A stretch of 6,077 nucleotides of DNA from Weeksellaceae bacterium (GCA_028698395.1 JAQVDG010000136.1:1-6077); one strand, 5' to 3'; positions 1 through 6,077 are shown, counted from the stretch's first letter. Notes: generated from the sequence alone by a model not told the origin. A program made the numbers and translations.

Positions 1-82
1 AATCCGTTTAAGGTAAGAAATTGGTCTTTTATTCTTTTATTTGAATTCTGTTAAATTATTTTTTTAAGAAATTCCTTATGAT

Positions 83-90
83 TACTTTAG
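83..90 (+). promoter_or_regulatory. weak -7-like element upstream of the transporter gene
   Basis: TACTTTAG differs from the Bacteroidota -7 consensus TAnnTTTG at one position and ends 31 bases before the ATG at 122. No TTG-type -33 element stands out at the usual spacing; the sequence there is a T-run around 59-65. The whole 1-121 stretch is very A+T rich and holds no complete gene. This is a tentative assignment based only on motif and position. Confidence 0.22.
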
Positions 91-121
91 TAAATAAGTA
101 AAGATTACAAATCAATTAAAT

Positions 122-1411
122 ATGGTTAAAAAAAATGATAAAAAAGTTGTCCGAGGTTGGAAGTTTTATGATTGGGCAAACTCAGTTCATTCTTTGGTAA
201 TTGCCTCAGCACTTTTTCCGATTTATTATGGTGCAGTTACTTTATCGGACACCGAAAATCCATTAAAATTCATGGGATTTCATCCACAAGCAGTATTTAA
301 TTTTTCTTTAGCTCTTTGTTTTTTTATTGTGATTTTACTTTCTCCGGTACTAAGTTCCATAGCTGATACAATCGGAAACAAAAAAAAATTCCTGAAATTC
401 TTTTGTTATTTGGGTGGAATAAGTTGTATTGCTCTTTTCTTTTTTACCGGAGAACGAATTGGATTAGGACTTTTATTCAATGTTTTAGCAGGAATCGGTT
501 ATTGGGGAAGTATGGTTTTTTACAATGCCTATCTTCCTGAAATCGTAACAGAAGACAAAATGGATAAAACTTCTGCCGGAGGATTTATTATTGGTTATAT
601 TGGTTCGGTTTTACTTTTAATATTGTGTTTAGTTTTAATTCAAACTATTGGAAAAGAAAACCAAGGACTTTATACACGTATTAGTTTTGTGTTAGTTGGA
701 CTTTGGTGGATGGGCTTCGCACAAATCACATTTAAAAATTTACCTTCCGGAAAAAAGAAAAAAGAAATTCCGAAAGAAATTATTAAAAACAGTTTCAAAG
801 AATTAATAAAAACAGGAAAAGAATTGAATCAAGATACTCCTCTTCGAGTTTTTTTAAGTGGTTTTTTCTTTTTTAGCCTGGGAATGCAAACTATATTTTT
901 AATTGCAGCTTTATTTGGCCAATCTGAAATTGGATTGAGTAGCGATAAACTGATTATGACTATTTTACTTATTCAGTTGGAAGCAATTTTAGGTGCTTGG
1001 CTTTTTTCGTATTTATCTTCTAAAATTGGAAACCGAAATACACTTTTAATTGGTGTTTTCATTTGGATTATTGTTTGTTTATTAGGATATTCCATCAACA
1101 AACAAGACCCGAATGTAGAATATCAGTTTTATTTTATGGCAGCTTTAGTAGGCTTAGTGATGGGTGGGATTCAACCTTTGTCGCGTTCTACTTATGCTAA
1201 ACTTTTACCGGAAACCGAAGATGCTACGATTTATTTCAGTTTTTATGATGTTTTTGAAAAAATTGCACTTTGCTTAGGTCTTTTTTTATTTGGTGTAATC
1301 ATTGAAATGACAGACGGAATGAAGGTTTCTACTTTGGCAATGGGCGTTTCTTTTTTAATAAGTTTTATAATTTTAATCTTTCTTAAGATGAAAAAAGAAT
1401 CAAAAATCTGA
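122..1411 (+). CDS. MFS transporter, UMF1 / Atg22-like family
   Basis: A 429-residue multi-pass inner-membrane protein that looks like a 12-helix major facilitator of the UMF1 family, related to the yeast vacuolar effluxer Atg22. Family marks visible in the sequence are WKFYDWANS at residues 13-21, the basic MFS loop SSIADTIGNKKKF at about 78-90, YNAYLPEI at 134-141, and GGIQPLSRSTYAKLLPE from residue 348. A lysine-rich central loop (about residues 210-240) separates two hydrophobic halves, as is usual for the superfamily. Members are probably exporters; Atg22 exports amino acids from the vacuole, but the substrate of the bacterial proteins is not established and I do not assign one. The ATG at 122 is chosen because the conserved W..YDWANS motif begins 12 residues later. 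There is no Shine-Dalgarno sequence, which is normal for this phylum. The next gene starts 6 bases after the TGA, so the two are probably co-transcribed. Confidence 0.88.
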   Translation: MVKKNDKKVVRGWKFYDWANSVHSLVIASALFPIYYGAVTLSDTENPLKFMGFHPQAVFNFSLALCFFIVILLSPVLSSIADTIGNKKKFLKFFCYLGGISCIALFFFTGERIGLGLLFNVLAGIGYWGSMVFYNAYLPEIVTEDKMDKTSAGGFIIGYIGSVLLLILCLVLIQTIGKENQGLYTRISFVLVGLWWMGFAQITFKNLPSGKKKKEIPKEIIKNSFKELIKTGKELNQDTPLRVFLSGFFFFSLGMQTIFLIAALFGQSEIGLSSDKLIMTILLIQLEAILGAWLFSYLSSKIGNRNTLLIGVFIWIIVCLLGYSINKQDPNVEYQFYFMAALVGLVMGGIQPLSRSTYAKLLPETEDATIYFSFYDVFEKIALCLGLFLFGVIIEMTDGMKVSTLAMGVSFLISFIILIFLKMKKESKI

Positions 1412-1417
1412 TAGGTG

Positions 1418-2368
1418 ATGAAGGAGATTTTTACACTAAAATATTGGAAAAAAATGGGAAAAGTATTGTTCAATGCTGTTCAGTCATTTATTGATGATAA
1501 ATGTATGAAACTGAGTGCGGCTTTGGCATATTATTCTATTTTTTCAATTACGCCTTTGTTGCTTATCATCATTTGGGTTATCGGTTTTTTGTACGGAGAA
1601 CATTTAGAAAACACCAATGCCGAACAGGAAATACTATCCGAATTGGGTGATATTTTAGGAACAGAAGTCAGTTTACAATTGCATTCTATGATGGAAAATT
1701 TATCCATTTCTTCACAATCTTATTTTGGAATTATCATTGGAATTGGAACTTTAATTTTCACATCTACAACAGTTTTTATAGAAATTCAGGATTCAATTAA
1801 CCGGATTTGGGACATAAAACCCAAACCCAAAAAAAGTTGGTTGAAGTTTATTCTCGACCGATTGACTTCATTTTCAATGATTTTAGGATTAGGCTTTCTA
1901 TTGATTACTTCTTTATTACTCAATTCCATTTTACTTGTTTTGATTAATTATTTCAATCAGATTATACCGGGAATATCCAATCAGATGCTGACTAATTTGA
2001 ATTTAATCCTAACTTTTATCGTCACGACCTCAATTTTTGGATGTATATTTAAAATTCTTCCCGACGCAAGAGTTCCTTTAAAAAACGCAATTATTGGAGC
2101 TGTTTTCACCACTTTATTATTTATGTTAGGGCGATATGGAATTTCCGTTTATCTTCAAAACACAACGAGTATTTCCATTTTTGGAGCTGCCAGTTCACTT
2201 ATTTTACTTTTAATGTGGATTTATTATTCAGCTGCTATCCTATATTTTGGTGCAGAATTTACCAAAGAATACACAAAATTATTTTCAGGAGGAATTCAAC
2301 CGGCATCTTATGCCGTAAAAGTAGAATACATTGAAAAAATCAAAGAAAAACCGGATGAAAATAAATAA
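1418..2368 (+). CDS. YihY/virulence factor BrkB family membrane protein
   Basis: A 316-residue integral membrane protein of the YihY/BrkB (UPF0761) family. Diagnostic segments are KLSAALAYYSIFSITPLLL at residues 31-49, in the first membrane helix, and FGAASSLILLLMWIYYSAAILYFGAEF at about 255-281, in the last. Further hydrophobic stretches between them fit the usual six-helix topology. The family was once annotated as ribonuclease BN, which is now regarded as a misassignment. BrkB was linked to serum resistance in Bordetella, but the biochemical function is unknown. The reading frame is also open from a GTG at 1415. I prefer the adjacent ATG at 1418 because ATG starts dominate here. A later in-frame ATG at 1454 would still keep the first helix, but nothing favours it. 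The gene follows the UMF1 transporter by 6 bases and probably shares its transcript. No terminator hairpin is evident in the 64 bases after its stop. Confidence 0.9.
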   Translation: MKEIFTLKYWKKMGKVLFNAVQSFIDDKCMKLSAALAYYSIFSITPLLLIIIWVIGFLYGEHLENTNAEQEILSELGDILGTEVSLQLHSMMENLSISSQSYFGIIIGIGTLIFTSTTVFIEIQDSINRIWDIKPKPKKSWLKFILDRLTSFSMILGLGFLLITSLLLNSILLVLINYFNQIIPGISNQMLTNLNLILTFIVTTSIFGCIFKILPDARVPLKNAIIGAVFTTLLFMLGRYGISVYLQNTTSISIFGAASSLILLLMWIYYSAAILYFGAEFTKEYTKLFSGGIQPASYAVKVEYIEKIKEKPDENK

Positions 2369-2404
2369 AGAGATGGGAATTCTTTAAAGCTCATATAGAA
2401 TATT

Positions 2405-2412
2405 TAACTTTG
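2405..2412 (+). promoter_or_regulatory. -7 element of the ruvB promoter
   Basis: TAACTTTG is an exact match to the Bacteroidota primary sigma -7 consensus TAnnTTTG and ends 20 bases before the ruvB ATG. A degenerate -33 candidate, TTTA at 2383-2386, lies 18 bases upstream of it, within the accepted spacing. This implies a short 5' leader of roughly 10-15 bases. It suggests that ruvB is transcribed independently of the membrane-protein pair upstream. Confidence 0.6.
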
Positions 2413-2432
2413 TCTTCCATATTTTTTGATTC

Positions 2433-3458
2433 ATGTCAAACTTACTCAATCCAAACCGAGAAAATTTTTCAGAAGAAGAATTGCACAGTGAAGAGCAATT
2501 CCGACCGCAAAGTTTTCATGATTTTACGGGACAAATGCACATACTCGATAATTTGGAAATTTTTGTAAAAGCCGCCAAATTACGGGGAGAAGCTTTAGAC
2601 CATGTTCTTTTGCACGGTCCACCGGGATTGGGAAAAACAACTTTAGCACATATTATAGCCAATGAATTAGGCGTTGGAATTAAGATTACTTCCGGTCCGG
2701 TCTTGGATAAACCCGGAGATTTAGCCGGGCTTTTGACCAATTTAGAGGAAAATGATGTGCTTTTTATTGACGAAATTCACCGAATGTCACCGGTAATTGA
2801 AGAATATTTGTATTCCGCCATGGAAGATTACAAAATCGACATTATGATTGAATCCGGTCCTAATGCACGCTCAGTGCAGATTGGACTGAATCCGTTTACT
2901 TTGATTGGTGCTACCACTCGTTCCGGTTTATTAACCGCTCCTTTGCGTGCCCGATTTGGAATTAATTTTCGGTTTGAATACTACAATCAAGAATTATTGA
3001 GTACCATTATTCAACGAAGTTCCCGAATTTTAGGAACCGATATTGAAGAAAGTGCCGCTATTGAAATTGCCGGAAGAAGCCGGGGAACTCCTCGGATTGC
3101 CAATGCTTTGCTTCGTAGAACACGTGATTTTGCCCAAATCAAAGGAAGTGGGAAAATTGATAAAAAAATTGCAGAATTCAGCTTAACCGCATTAAAAGTT
3201 GACCAAAACGGATTGGACGAAATGGATAATAAAATTTTATTGACTATTATTGATAAATTCAAAGGAGGTCCGGTTGGAATTTCAACTATTGCAACTGCTG
3301 TTGGTGAAAATATTGGTACTTTGGAAGAAGTTTATGAACCCTATCTTATTCAGGAAGGCTATTTGATGCGTACTCCGAGAGGAAGAGAAGCCACCGAAAA
3401 AGCGTATAAACACCTTGGAAAGATGAAAATCAATCCACAAACCGGTTTATTTGAATAA
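2433..3458 (+). CDS. ruvB: Holliday junction branch migration DNA helicase RuvB
   Basis: This is the AAA+ motor subunit of the RuvAB complex. It forms hexameric rings that pull DNA through the RuvA-bound Holliday junction during recombination and repair in the cytoplasm (ATP hydrolysis, EC 3.6.4.12). The 341 residues match the family's usual length of about 335-345. Visible motifs, in order, are the N-terminal F.DFTGQ at 28-34, Walker [10 protein letters not shown] at 62-70, [16 protein letters not shown] at 87-102, Walker B VLFIDEIH at 109-116, the RuvB-specific [16 protein letters not shown] at 128-143, sensor [20 protein letters not shown] at 158-176 with the arginine finger at R174, and sensor II GTPRIAN at 218-224. 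The C-terminal winged-helix DNA-binding domain ends in a [18 protein letters not shown] segment. All catalytic residues are intact. The ATG at 2433 gives the expected short N-terminal extension before the AAA+ core. Neither ruvA nor ruvC is in the window; scattered ruv genes are common in this phylum. Confidence 0.98.
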   Translation: MSNLLNPNRENFSEEELHSEEQFRPQSFHDFTGQMHILDNLEIFVKAAKLRGEALDHVLLHGPPGLGKTTLAHIIANELGVGIKITSGPVLDKPGDLAGLLTNLEENDVLFIDEIHRMSPVIEEYLYSAMEDYKIDIMIESGPNARSVQIGLNPFTLIGATTRSGLLTAPLRARFGINFRFEYYNQELLSTIIQRSSRILGTDIEESAAIEIAGRSRGTPRIANALLRRTRDFAQIKGSGKIDKKIAEFSLTALKVDQNGLDEMDNKILLTIIDKFKGGPVGISTIATAVGENIGTLEEVYEPYLIQEGYLMRTPRGREATEKAYKHLGKMKINPQTGLFE

Positions 3459-3462
3459 TCCG

Positions 3463-3478
3463 ATTGAAAATTTTCAAT
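3463..3478. terminator. A+T-rich palindrome after ruvB, possible weak terminator
   Basis: ATTGAAAATTTTCAAT is a perfect 16-base palindrome starting 5 bases after the ruvB stop codon. It could fold into a 6-base-pair stem with an AATT loop, and it is followed by the pyrimidine-rich TTTCTTTCTC. The stem holds a single G-C pair, so it would be weak as an intrinsic terminator. Its position between ruvB and the yicC promoter is what suggests the role. It could equally be a binding site for a dimeric regulator, or chance in A+T-rich DNA. Confidence 0.3.
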
Positions 3479-3496
3479 TTCTTTCTCAATATTAGT

Positions 3497-3504
3497 TATT
3501 TTTG
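3497..3504 (+). promoter_or_regulatory. -7 element of the yicC-gmk promoter
   Basis: TATTTTTG matches TAnnTTTG exactly and ends 17 bases before the yicC ATG. No good -33 TTG is present at the normal spacing. The transcript would begin about 10 bases before the start codon. Because gmk has only 10 bases between it and yicC, this is the only promoter candidate I can see for gmk as well. Confidence 0.5.
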
Positions 3505-3521
3505 CGACAAATAGTTCATTT

Positions 3522-4382
3522 ATGATTCATTCCATGACCGGTTACGGAAAGTCCAGTGCCGAATATGCTGAAAAAAAAATTACCGTTGAAATTCGTTCTC
3601 TAAATAGTAAAACGTTGGATTTAAATACCCTGATTGCTTATTTGTACAAGGAAAAAGAATTGGAAATCCGAAAAATTTTGTCTGAAAAATAACAACGAGG
3701 AAAAGTAGATTTTTCCATTCAAACAGAATCTTCAGCTTCGGGTAAAACTCAAACGGTAAATGCCGGAGTGATACGAGCTTATATCAATGAATTTAAAGAA
3801 ATTACACCCCAAGCAAACGATTCGGAATTGTTGGCAATTGTGATGCGTTTGCCGGATGTTATGACGTTTGCATGCAATGAGATTGAGGAAGAAGAATGGA
3901 AAATTACACTTCGTTTGATTGAAGAAGCAATAGAAAATCTGAATGAATTTCGTTTAGCAGAGGGAAGTGTTTTGGAAAAAGATTTTATCCGGAGAATTCA
4001 AGCCATTGAGAATTTACTTGAAAAAGTAGAACCTTTTGAAAAAGAGCGAATTGAAGTTTTAAAAGAACGATTTGTGAAAAATCTGGAAGAATTAAAAGTG
4101 GATTATGATTTGAATCGTTATGAACAAGAACTGATTTATTATTTGGAAAGATTGGACATTACCGAGGAAAAAGTCCGCTTGAAAAATCATTGTAAATATT
4201 TTATTGAAACTTTAAAAACAGAAGAATCCGAAGGAAAAAAATTAGGATTTATTTGTCAGGAAATCGGTCGGGAAATCAATACTTTAGGCTCAAAGTCGAA
4301 TCATTCAGGTATGCAGAAAATTGTGATTCAGATGAAAGATGAATTAGAAAAAATTAAAGAACAAGTTCTGAATATTTTATAA
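3522..4382 (+). pseudogene. yicC: YicC/YloC-family endoribonuclease gene interrupted by one in-frame TAA
   Basis: Read through, the frame has 286 codons before its final TAA, the same size as E. coli YicC (about 287 residues). The N-terminal YicC domain opens with the family hallmark MIHSMTGYGKS and continues through VEIRSLNSKTLDLN and, after the lesion, QRGKVDFSIQTE. The C-terminal DUF1732 part has NRYEQELIYYLERLDITEEKVRLKNH and ends with the hallmark QEIGREINTLGSKSNHSGMQKIVIQMKDELEKIKEQ. Codon 57 (3690-3692) is TAA. Relatives, as I recall them, have leucine there in a LxRGKV motif, so a single TTA-to-TAA change explains it. No other lesion is visible. E. coli YicC has been described as an endoribonuclease affecting small-RNA stability. 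As written, translation yields a 56-residue stub. A remnant could restart at GTG 3768 or ATG 3843, but would lack the conserved N-terminus. A sequencing error or stop readthrough would restore a functional gene. gmk follows after 10 bases. Confidence 0.85.
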
Positions 4383-4392
4383 AACAAAACCC

Positions 4393-4962
4393 ATGAATTT
4401 CAAAAAACTTATCATTGTTTCAGCCCCTTCCGGAGCGGGAAAAACGACTTTGGTTCATCATCTTTTGGAAAAAGTTGAAAATATAGAGTTTTCTGTTTCT
4501 TGCGCCACTCGTTCGCCCAGAGAAAACGAAATTCATGGAAAGGATTATTATTTTATTTCCACCGAAGAATTCAAGAAAAAAATTGAGAATCAAGAATTTG
4601 CGGAATGGGAAGAAGTCTATGAAGCTAATTTTTACGGAACGTTAAAATCAGAAATTGAACGAATTTGGGCACAAAAAAAAGCAGTGATTTTTGATATTGA
4701 TGTGATAGGAGGAATGAATTTAAAAAATCTTTATCCGGAAAATTCCTTATCAATTTTTATTATGCCACCCTCAGTTGAAGAGCTGGAAAACCGTTTGAAA
4801 AGCCGGCAAACAGAATCCGAAGAGAAAATAAAAATGCGGATTAATAAAGCCGAAAAAGAATTGGAGTTTATTAAATATTTTGATAAAGTTTTAGTCAATG
4901 ATGATTTGGAAAACAGTAAAATCAAAATTGTAAAGCTGATTCAAGATTTTTTATCTGATTAA
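4393..4962 (+). CDS. gmk: guanylate kinase
   Basis: Cytoplasmic kinase converting GMP and ATP to GDP and ADP (EC 2.7.4.8), essential for GTP and dGTP supply and for recycling of signalling nucleotides. The 189 residues fit the short bacterial form. The P-loop is APSGAGKTT at residues 11-19. GMP-binding residues appear as S36, R40, R43, E46, D51 and Y52 in SCATRSPRENEIHGKDYYF, followed by E71 and the Y81-G82-T83 of NFYGT. D101 lies in VIFDIDVIGG. The lid has R134, R138 and R149 in NRLKSRQTESEEKIKMRIN, and the adenine-side segment is VLVNDDLE. Nothing essential is missing. It starts 10 bases after yicC with no Shine-Dalgarno sequence and no promoter of its own that I can see, so it is probably expressed from the yicC promoter. 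Its stop codon is 3 bases from the stop of the convergent oxidoreductase gene. The YicC-Gmk pairing is widespread in bacteria. Confidence 0.97.
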   Translation: MNFKKLIIVSAPSGAGKTTLVHHLLEKVENIEFSVSCATRSPRENEIHGKDYYFISTEEFKKKIENQEFAEWEEVYEANFYGTLKSEIERIWAQKKAVIFDIDVIGGMNLKNLYPENSLSIFIMPPSVEELENRLKSRQTESEEKIKMRINKAEKELEFIKYFDKVLVNDDLENSKIKIVKLIQDFLSD

Positions 4963-4965
4963 AAA

Positions 4966-6015
4966 TCAACAAATAAGTTTGTCGAACCGACGAATATCAG
5001 CTTCTTTATCAATGTCTTTTTGGAATTCAATAAAATCATATAAAAACTCGCTCATTTGAGGAGCTAAAAGAGTTCCGCGCGTTCCCATTCCATTTAAAAT
5101 GTACAAGTTTTTATGAAGCGAATGACTTCCCAAAATCGGACGACGATCAATAACCGTTGGACGAATTCCGGCAGTATGTTCTAAAATTTTTACATTTCCA
5201 TCGTAGATTTCTTTTAAATGAGTAAGAATTTCTTGTTTTCCGTTTTCACTGGGTTCCGACGATAAATCTTCTCGATTATACGTTGAAGCAGTGAAGCAAA
5301 TATTGTCCCGCAAAGGCATTAAGAAATTATAAGCTTTCCATATTCCATTTGGGATTTTTTTATTGGTTTCAATTTTTAAAACCTCTCCTTTTACACCGAT
5401 TATAGGCAAATAATTGAAATAGGGATTGTTTTTTATACCAAAACCTTCACAAAAAACCACACGTTTAGCCAGTATATTTTTGTAAGTAACTTTCTCTTTT
5501 TCAATAACTAACTGTGAATAATCAAAACGTTCATTTTTGTATAAATCATGTTGGATTAAATAATCAGTAAATCCATTTAAACAATTTTCCAAATCAATCC
5601 GTCCGGTTTGAAGAACTTCGGAATAACCCAAAGGTGCATTTAAATTTTCAGTTTGATTTGAATAAATTTCTTCTGATAAAAACTTCTTCAAATGTGGAAG
5701 AGCGGATTTTTTTTTCCAGGTTTTTTTTTCACTTTCATCATTGAAAATCCGATAAGTAGGTACTTTGTAAAGAAATTTTTGTTTCAGTAAATTTTCAAAT
5801 GATTGAAAATAGTCTTCCAATAATTCCAATTGCTCTTCAGCTTTCCAGATTAAAGCAAATCGTTTGAGAACAACAGGATTGTATATTCCTACGGCAACTG
5901 TGGAAGCTTTATTTTTATTTTCATCCACGATTATAAACGATTTATTTTCTTTAATTAATTTCAGGGCAAGACAGCTTCCCGCAATTCCTTGTCCAACAAT
6001 AAGATAATCTACCAT
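4966..6015 (-). CDS. DAO-family FAD-dependent oxidoreductase
   Basis: A 349-residue single-domain flavoprotein of the D-amino-acid oxidase / glycine oxidase superfamily. The N-terminal Rossmann fold has YLIVGQGIAGS at residues 4-14 (GxGxxG at 8-13), with D31 closing the second strand to bind the FAD ribose. KASTVAVGIYNPVVLKRF at about 36-53 corresponds to the second flavin-contact loop. The C-terminal DAO signature is AGIRPTVIDRRPILG at 282-296, then NLYILNGMGTRG ending at 314 and AP at 318-319. The protein has no signal peptide or membrane helix, so it should be cytoplasmic and oxidise an amine. The C-terminal signature resembles the oxidase half of the tRNA-modifying enzyme MnmC, but the substrate cannot be read from sequence. 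The ATG at 6015 lies two residues before the first beta strand, so a longer start is unlikely. The gene converges on gmk with 3 bases between stops. Two 9-A runs lie near codons 95-103. Confidence 0.85.
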   Translation of the reverse strand: MVDYLIVGQGIAGSCLALKLIKENKSFIIVDENKNKASTVAVGIYNPVVLKRFALIWKAEEQLELLEDYFQSFENLLKQKFLYKVPTYRIFNDESEKKTWKKKSALPHLKKFLSEEIYSNQTENLNAPLGYSEVLQTGRIDLENCLNGFTDYLIQHDLYKNERFDYSQLVIEKEKVTYKNILAKRVVFCEGFGIKNNPYFNYLPIIGVKGEVLKIETNKKIPNGIWKAYNFLMPLRDNICFTASTYNREDLSSEPSENGKQEILTHLKEIYDGNVKILEHTAGIRPTVIDRRPILGSHSLHKNLYILNGMGTRGTLLAPQMSEFLYDFIEFQKDIDKEADIRRFDKLIC

Positions 6016-6023
6016 AGTGGGTG

Positions 6024-6031
6024 CAAAGTTA
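6024..6031 (-). promoter_or_regulatory. -7 element of the oxidoreductase promoter
   Basis: Read on the minus strand this is TAACTTTG, identical to the ruvB element and an exact TAnnTTTG match. It ends only 8 bases before the ATG, so transcription would start within a few bases of the start codon and the mRNA would be almost leaderless. No TTG-type -33 element sits at the normal spacing; the upstream sequence is a featureless A/T stretch. Confidence 0.5.
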
Positions 6032-6049
6032 ATTTAATTAAAAAAATTC

Positions 6050-6057
6050 TATATTTG
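6050..6057 (+). promoter_or_regulatory. possible divergent -7 element at the right edge
   Basis: TATATTTG matches TAnnTTTG on the plus strand and points out of the window, back to back with the minus-strand oxidoreductase promoter about 19 bases away. A gene starting just beyond position 6077 would fit. No clear -33 element is present, and such motifs arise easily in A/T-rich DNA, so this is tentative. Confidence 0.3.
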
Positions 6058-6077
6058 AAAATTCAAAAATTATAACA

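Noticed and set aside
1..54. Open frame running in from the left edge and ending at TAA 52-54, possibly the tail of an upstream gene.
   Set aside because: Only 17 codons are visible and they match nothing I recognise. A frame this short is open by chance too often to call.
1421..1426. AAGGAG, a Shine-Dalgarno-like hexamer, as the ribosome site for a later start of the YihY gene.
   Set aside because: The next in-frame ATG is at 1454, too far downstream, and genes in this phylum generally do not depend on such sites.
1243..1473. Minus-strand open frame across the transporter/YihY junction.
   Set aside because: It overlaps the ends of two well-supported genes, and its composition is that of antisense to hydrophobic codons.
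2516..3262. Minus-strand open frames opposite ruvB (2516-2740 and 3011-3262).
   Set aside because: They lie wholly within the strongly conserved ruvB coding sequence, show no family motif and have no promoter, so they are antisense shadows.
3690..3692. Alternative genetic code with TAA as a sense codon.
   Set aside because: ruvB, gmk, the YihY gene and yicC itself all end at TAA at the expected family lengths.
3768..4382. An independent 204-codon gene starting at GTG 3768.
   Set aside because: It is the downstream part of yicC in the same frame as the ATG at 3522. Conserved YicC sequence (QRGKVDFSIQTE) lies upstream of this GTG, so it is a fragment rather than a separate gene.
4731..4925. 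Minus-strand open frame inside gmk.
   Set aside because: It is a serine/phenylalanine-rich antisense shadow of the Gmk lid and C-terminal region.
4956..4968. Inverted repeat TGATT-AAA-AATCA at the convergent gmk/oxidoreductase stops as a bidirectional terminator.
   Set aside because: The stem is only 5 base pairs, and neither strand has a T-tract immediately downstream of it.

Overview
The window reads as a low-G+C (roughly one third G+C by eye) chromosomal segment from the Bacteroidota, most likely class Flavobacteriia. The evidence is the closeness of the RuvB, Gmk and YicC proteins to the flavobacterial forms of those families, TAnnTTTG-type -7 promoter elements a few bases upstream of start codons, and starts without Shine-Dalgarno sequences. 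I cannot name the genus from sequence alone. Gene density is high, no gap exceeds 300 bases, and I see no mobile element, CRISPR array, tRNA or rRNA.

Layout, left to right. A plus-strand pair of inner-membrane protein genes comes first: a UMF1/Atg22-like major facilitator transporter (122-1411) and, 6 bases later, a YihY/BrkB-family membrane protein (1418-2368). Next is ruvB (2433-3458), the Holliday-junction branch-migration motor, with its own -7 element. A second plus-strand unit follows: yicC (3522-4382), an RNase-family gene interrupted by one in-frame TAA, and then gmk (4393-4962), guanylate kinase, 10 bases downstream. Convergent to gmk, with only 3 bases between the stop codons, is a DAO-family FAD-dependent oxidoreductase on the minus strand (4966-6015). 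Its promoter region at the right edge also carries a -7-like element on the plus strand, suggesting a divergent gene beyond the window.

The genes do not form one pathway. RuvB serves recombination and repair, Gmk serves nucleotide synthesis, YicC serves RNA turnover, and the transporter and YihY proteins act in the envelope. The YicC-Gmk neighbourhood is a widely conserved housekeeping pairing. I found no convincing undescribed multi-gene system. The two things most worth a second look are the single nonsense codon in an otherwise intact, full-length yicC directly upstream of the essential gmk, and the near absence of the tetranucleotide GATC (one copy found by eye in 6 kb), which hints at restriction avoidance.
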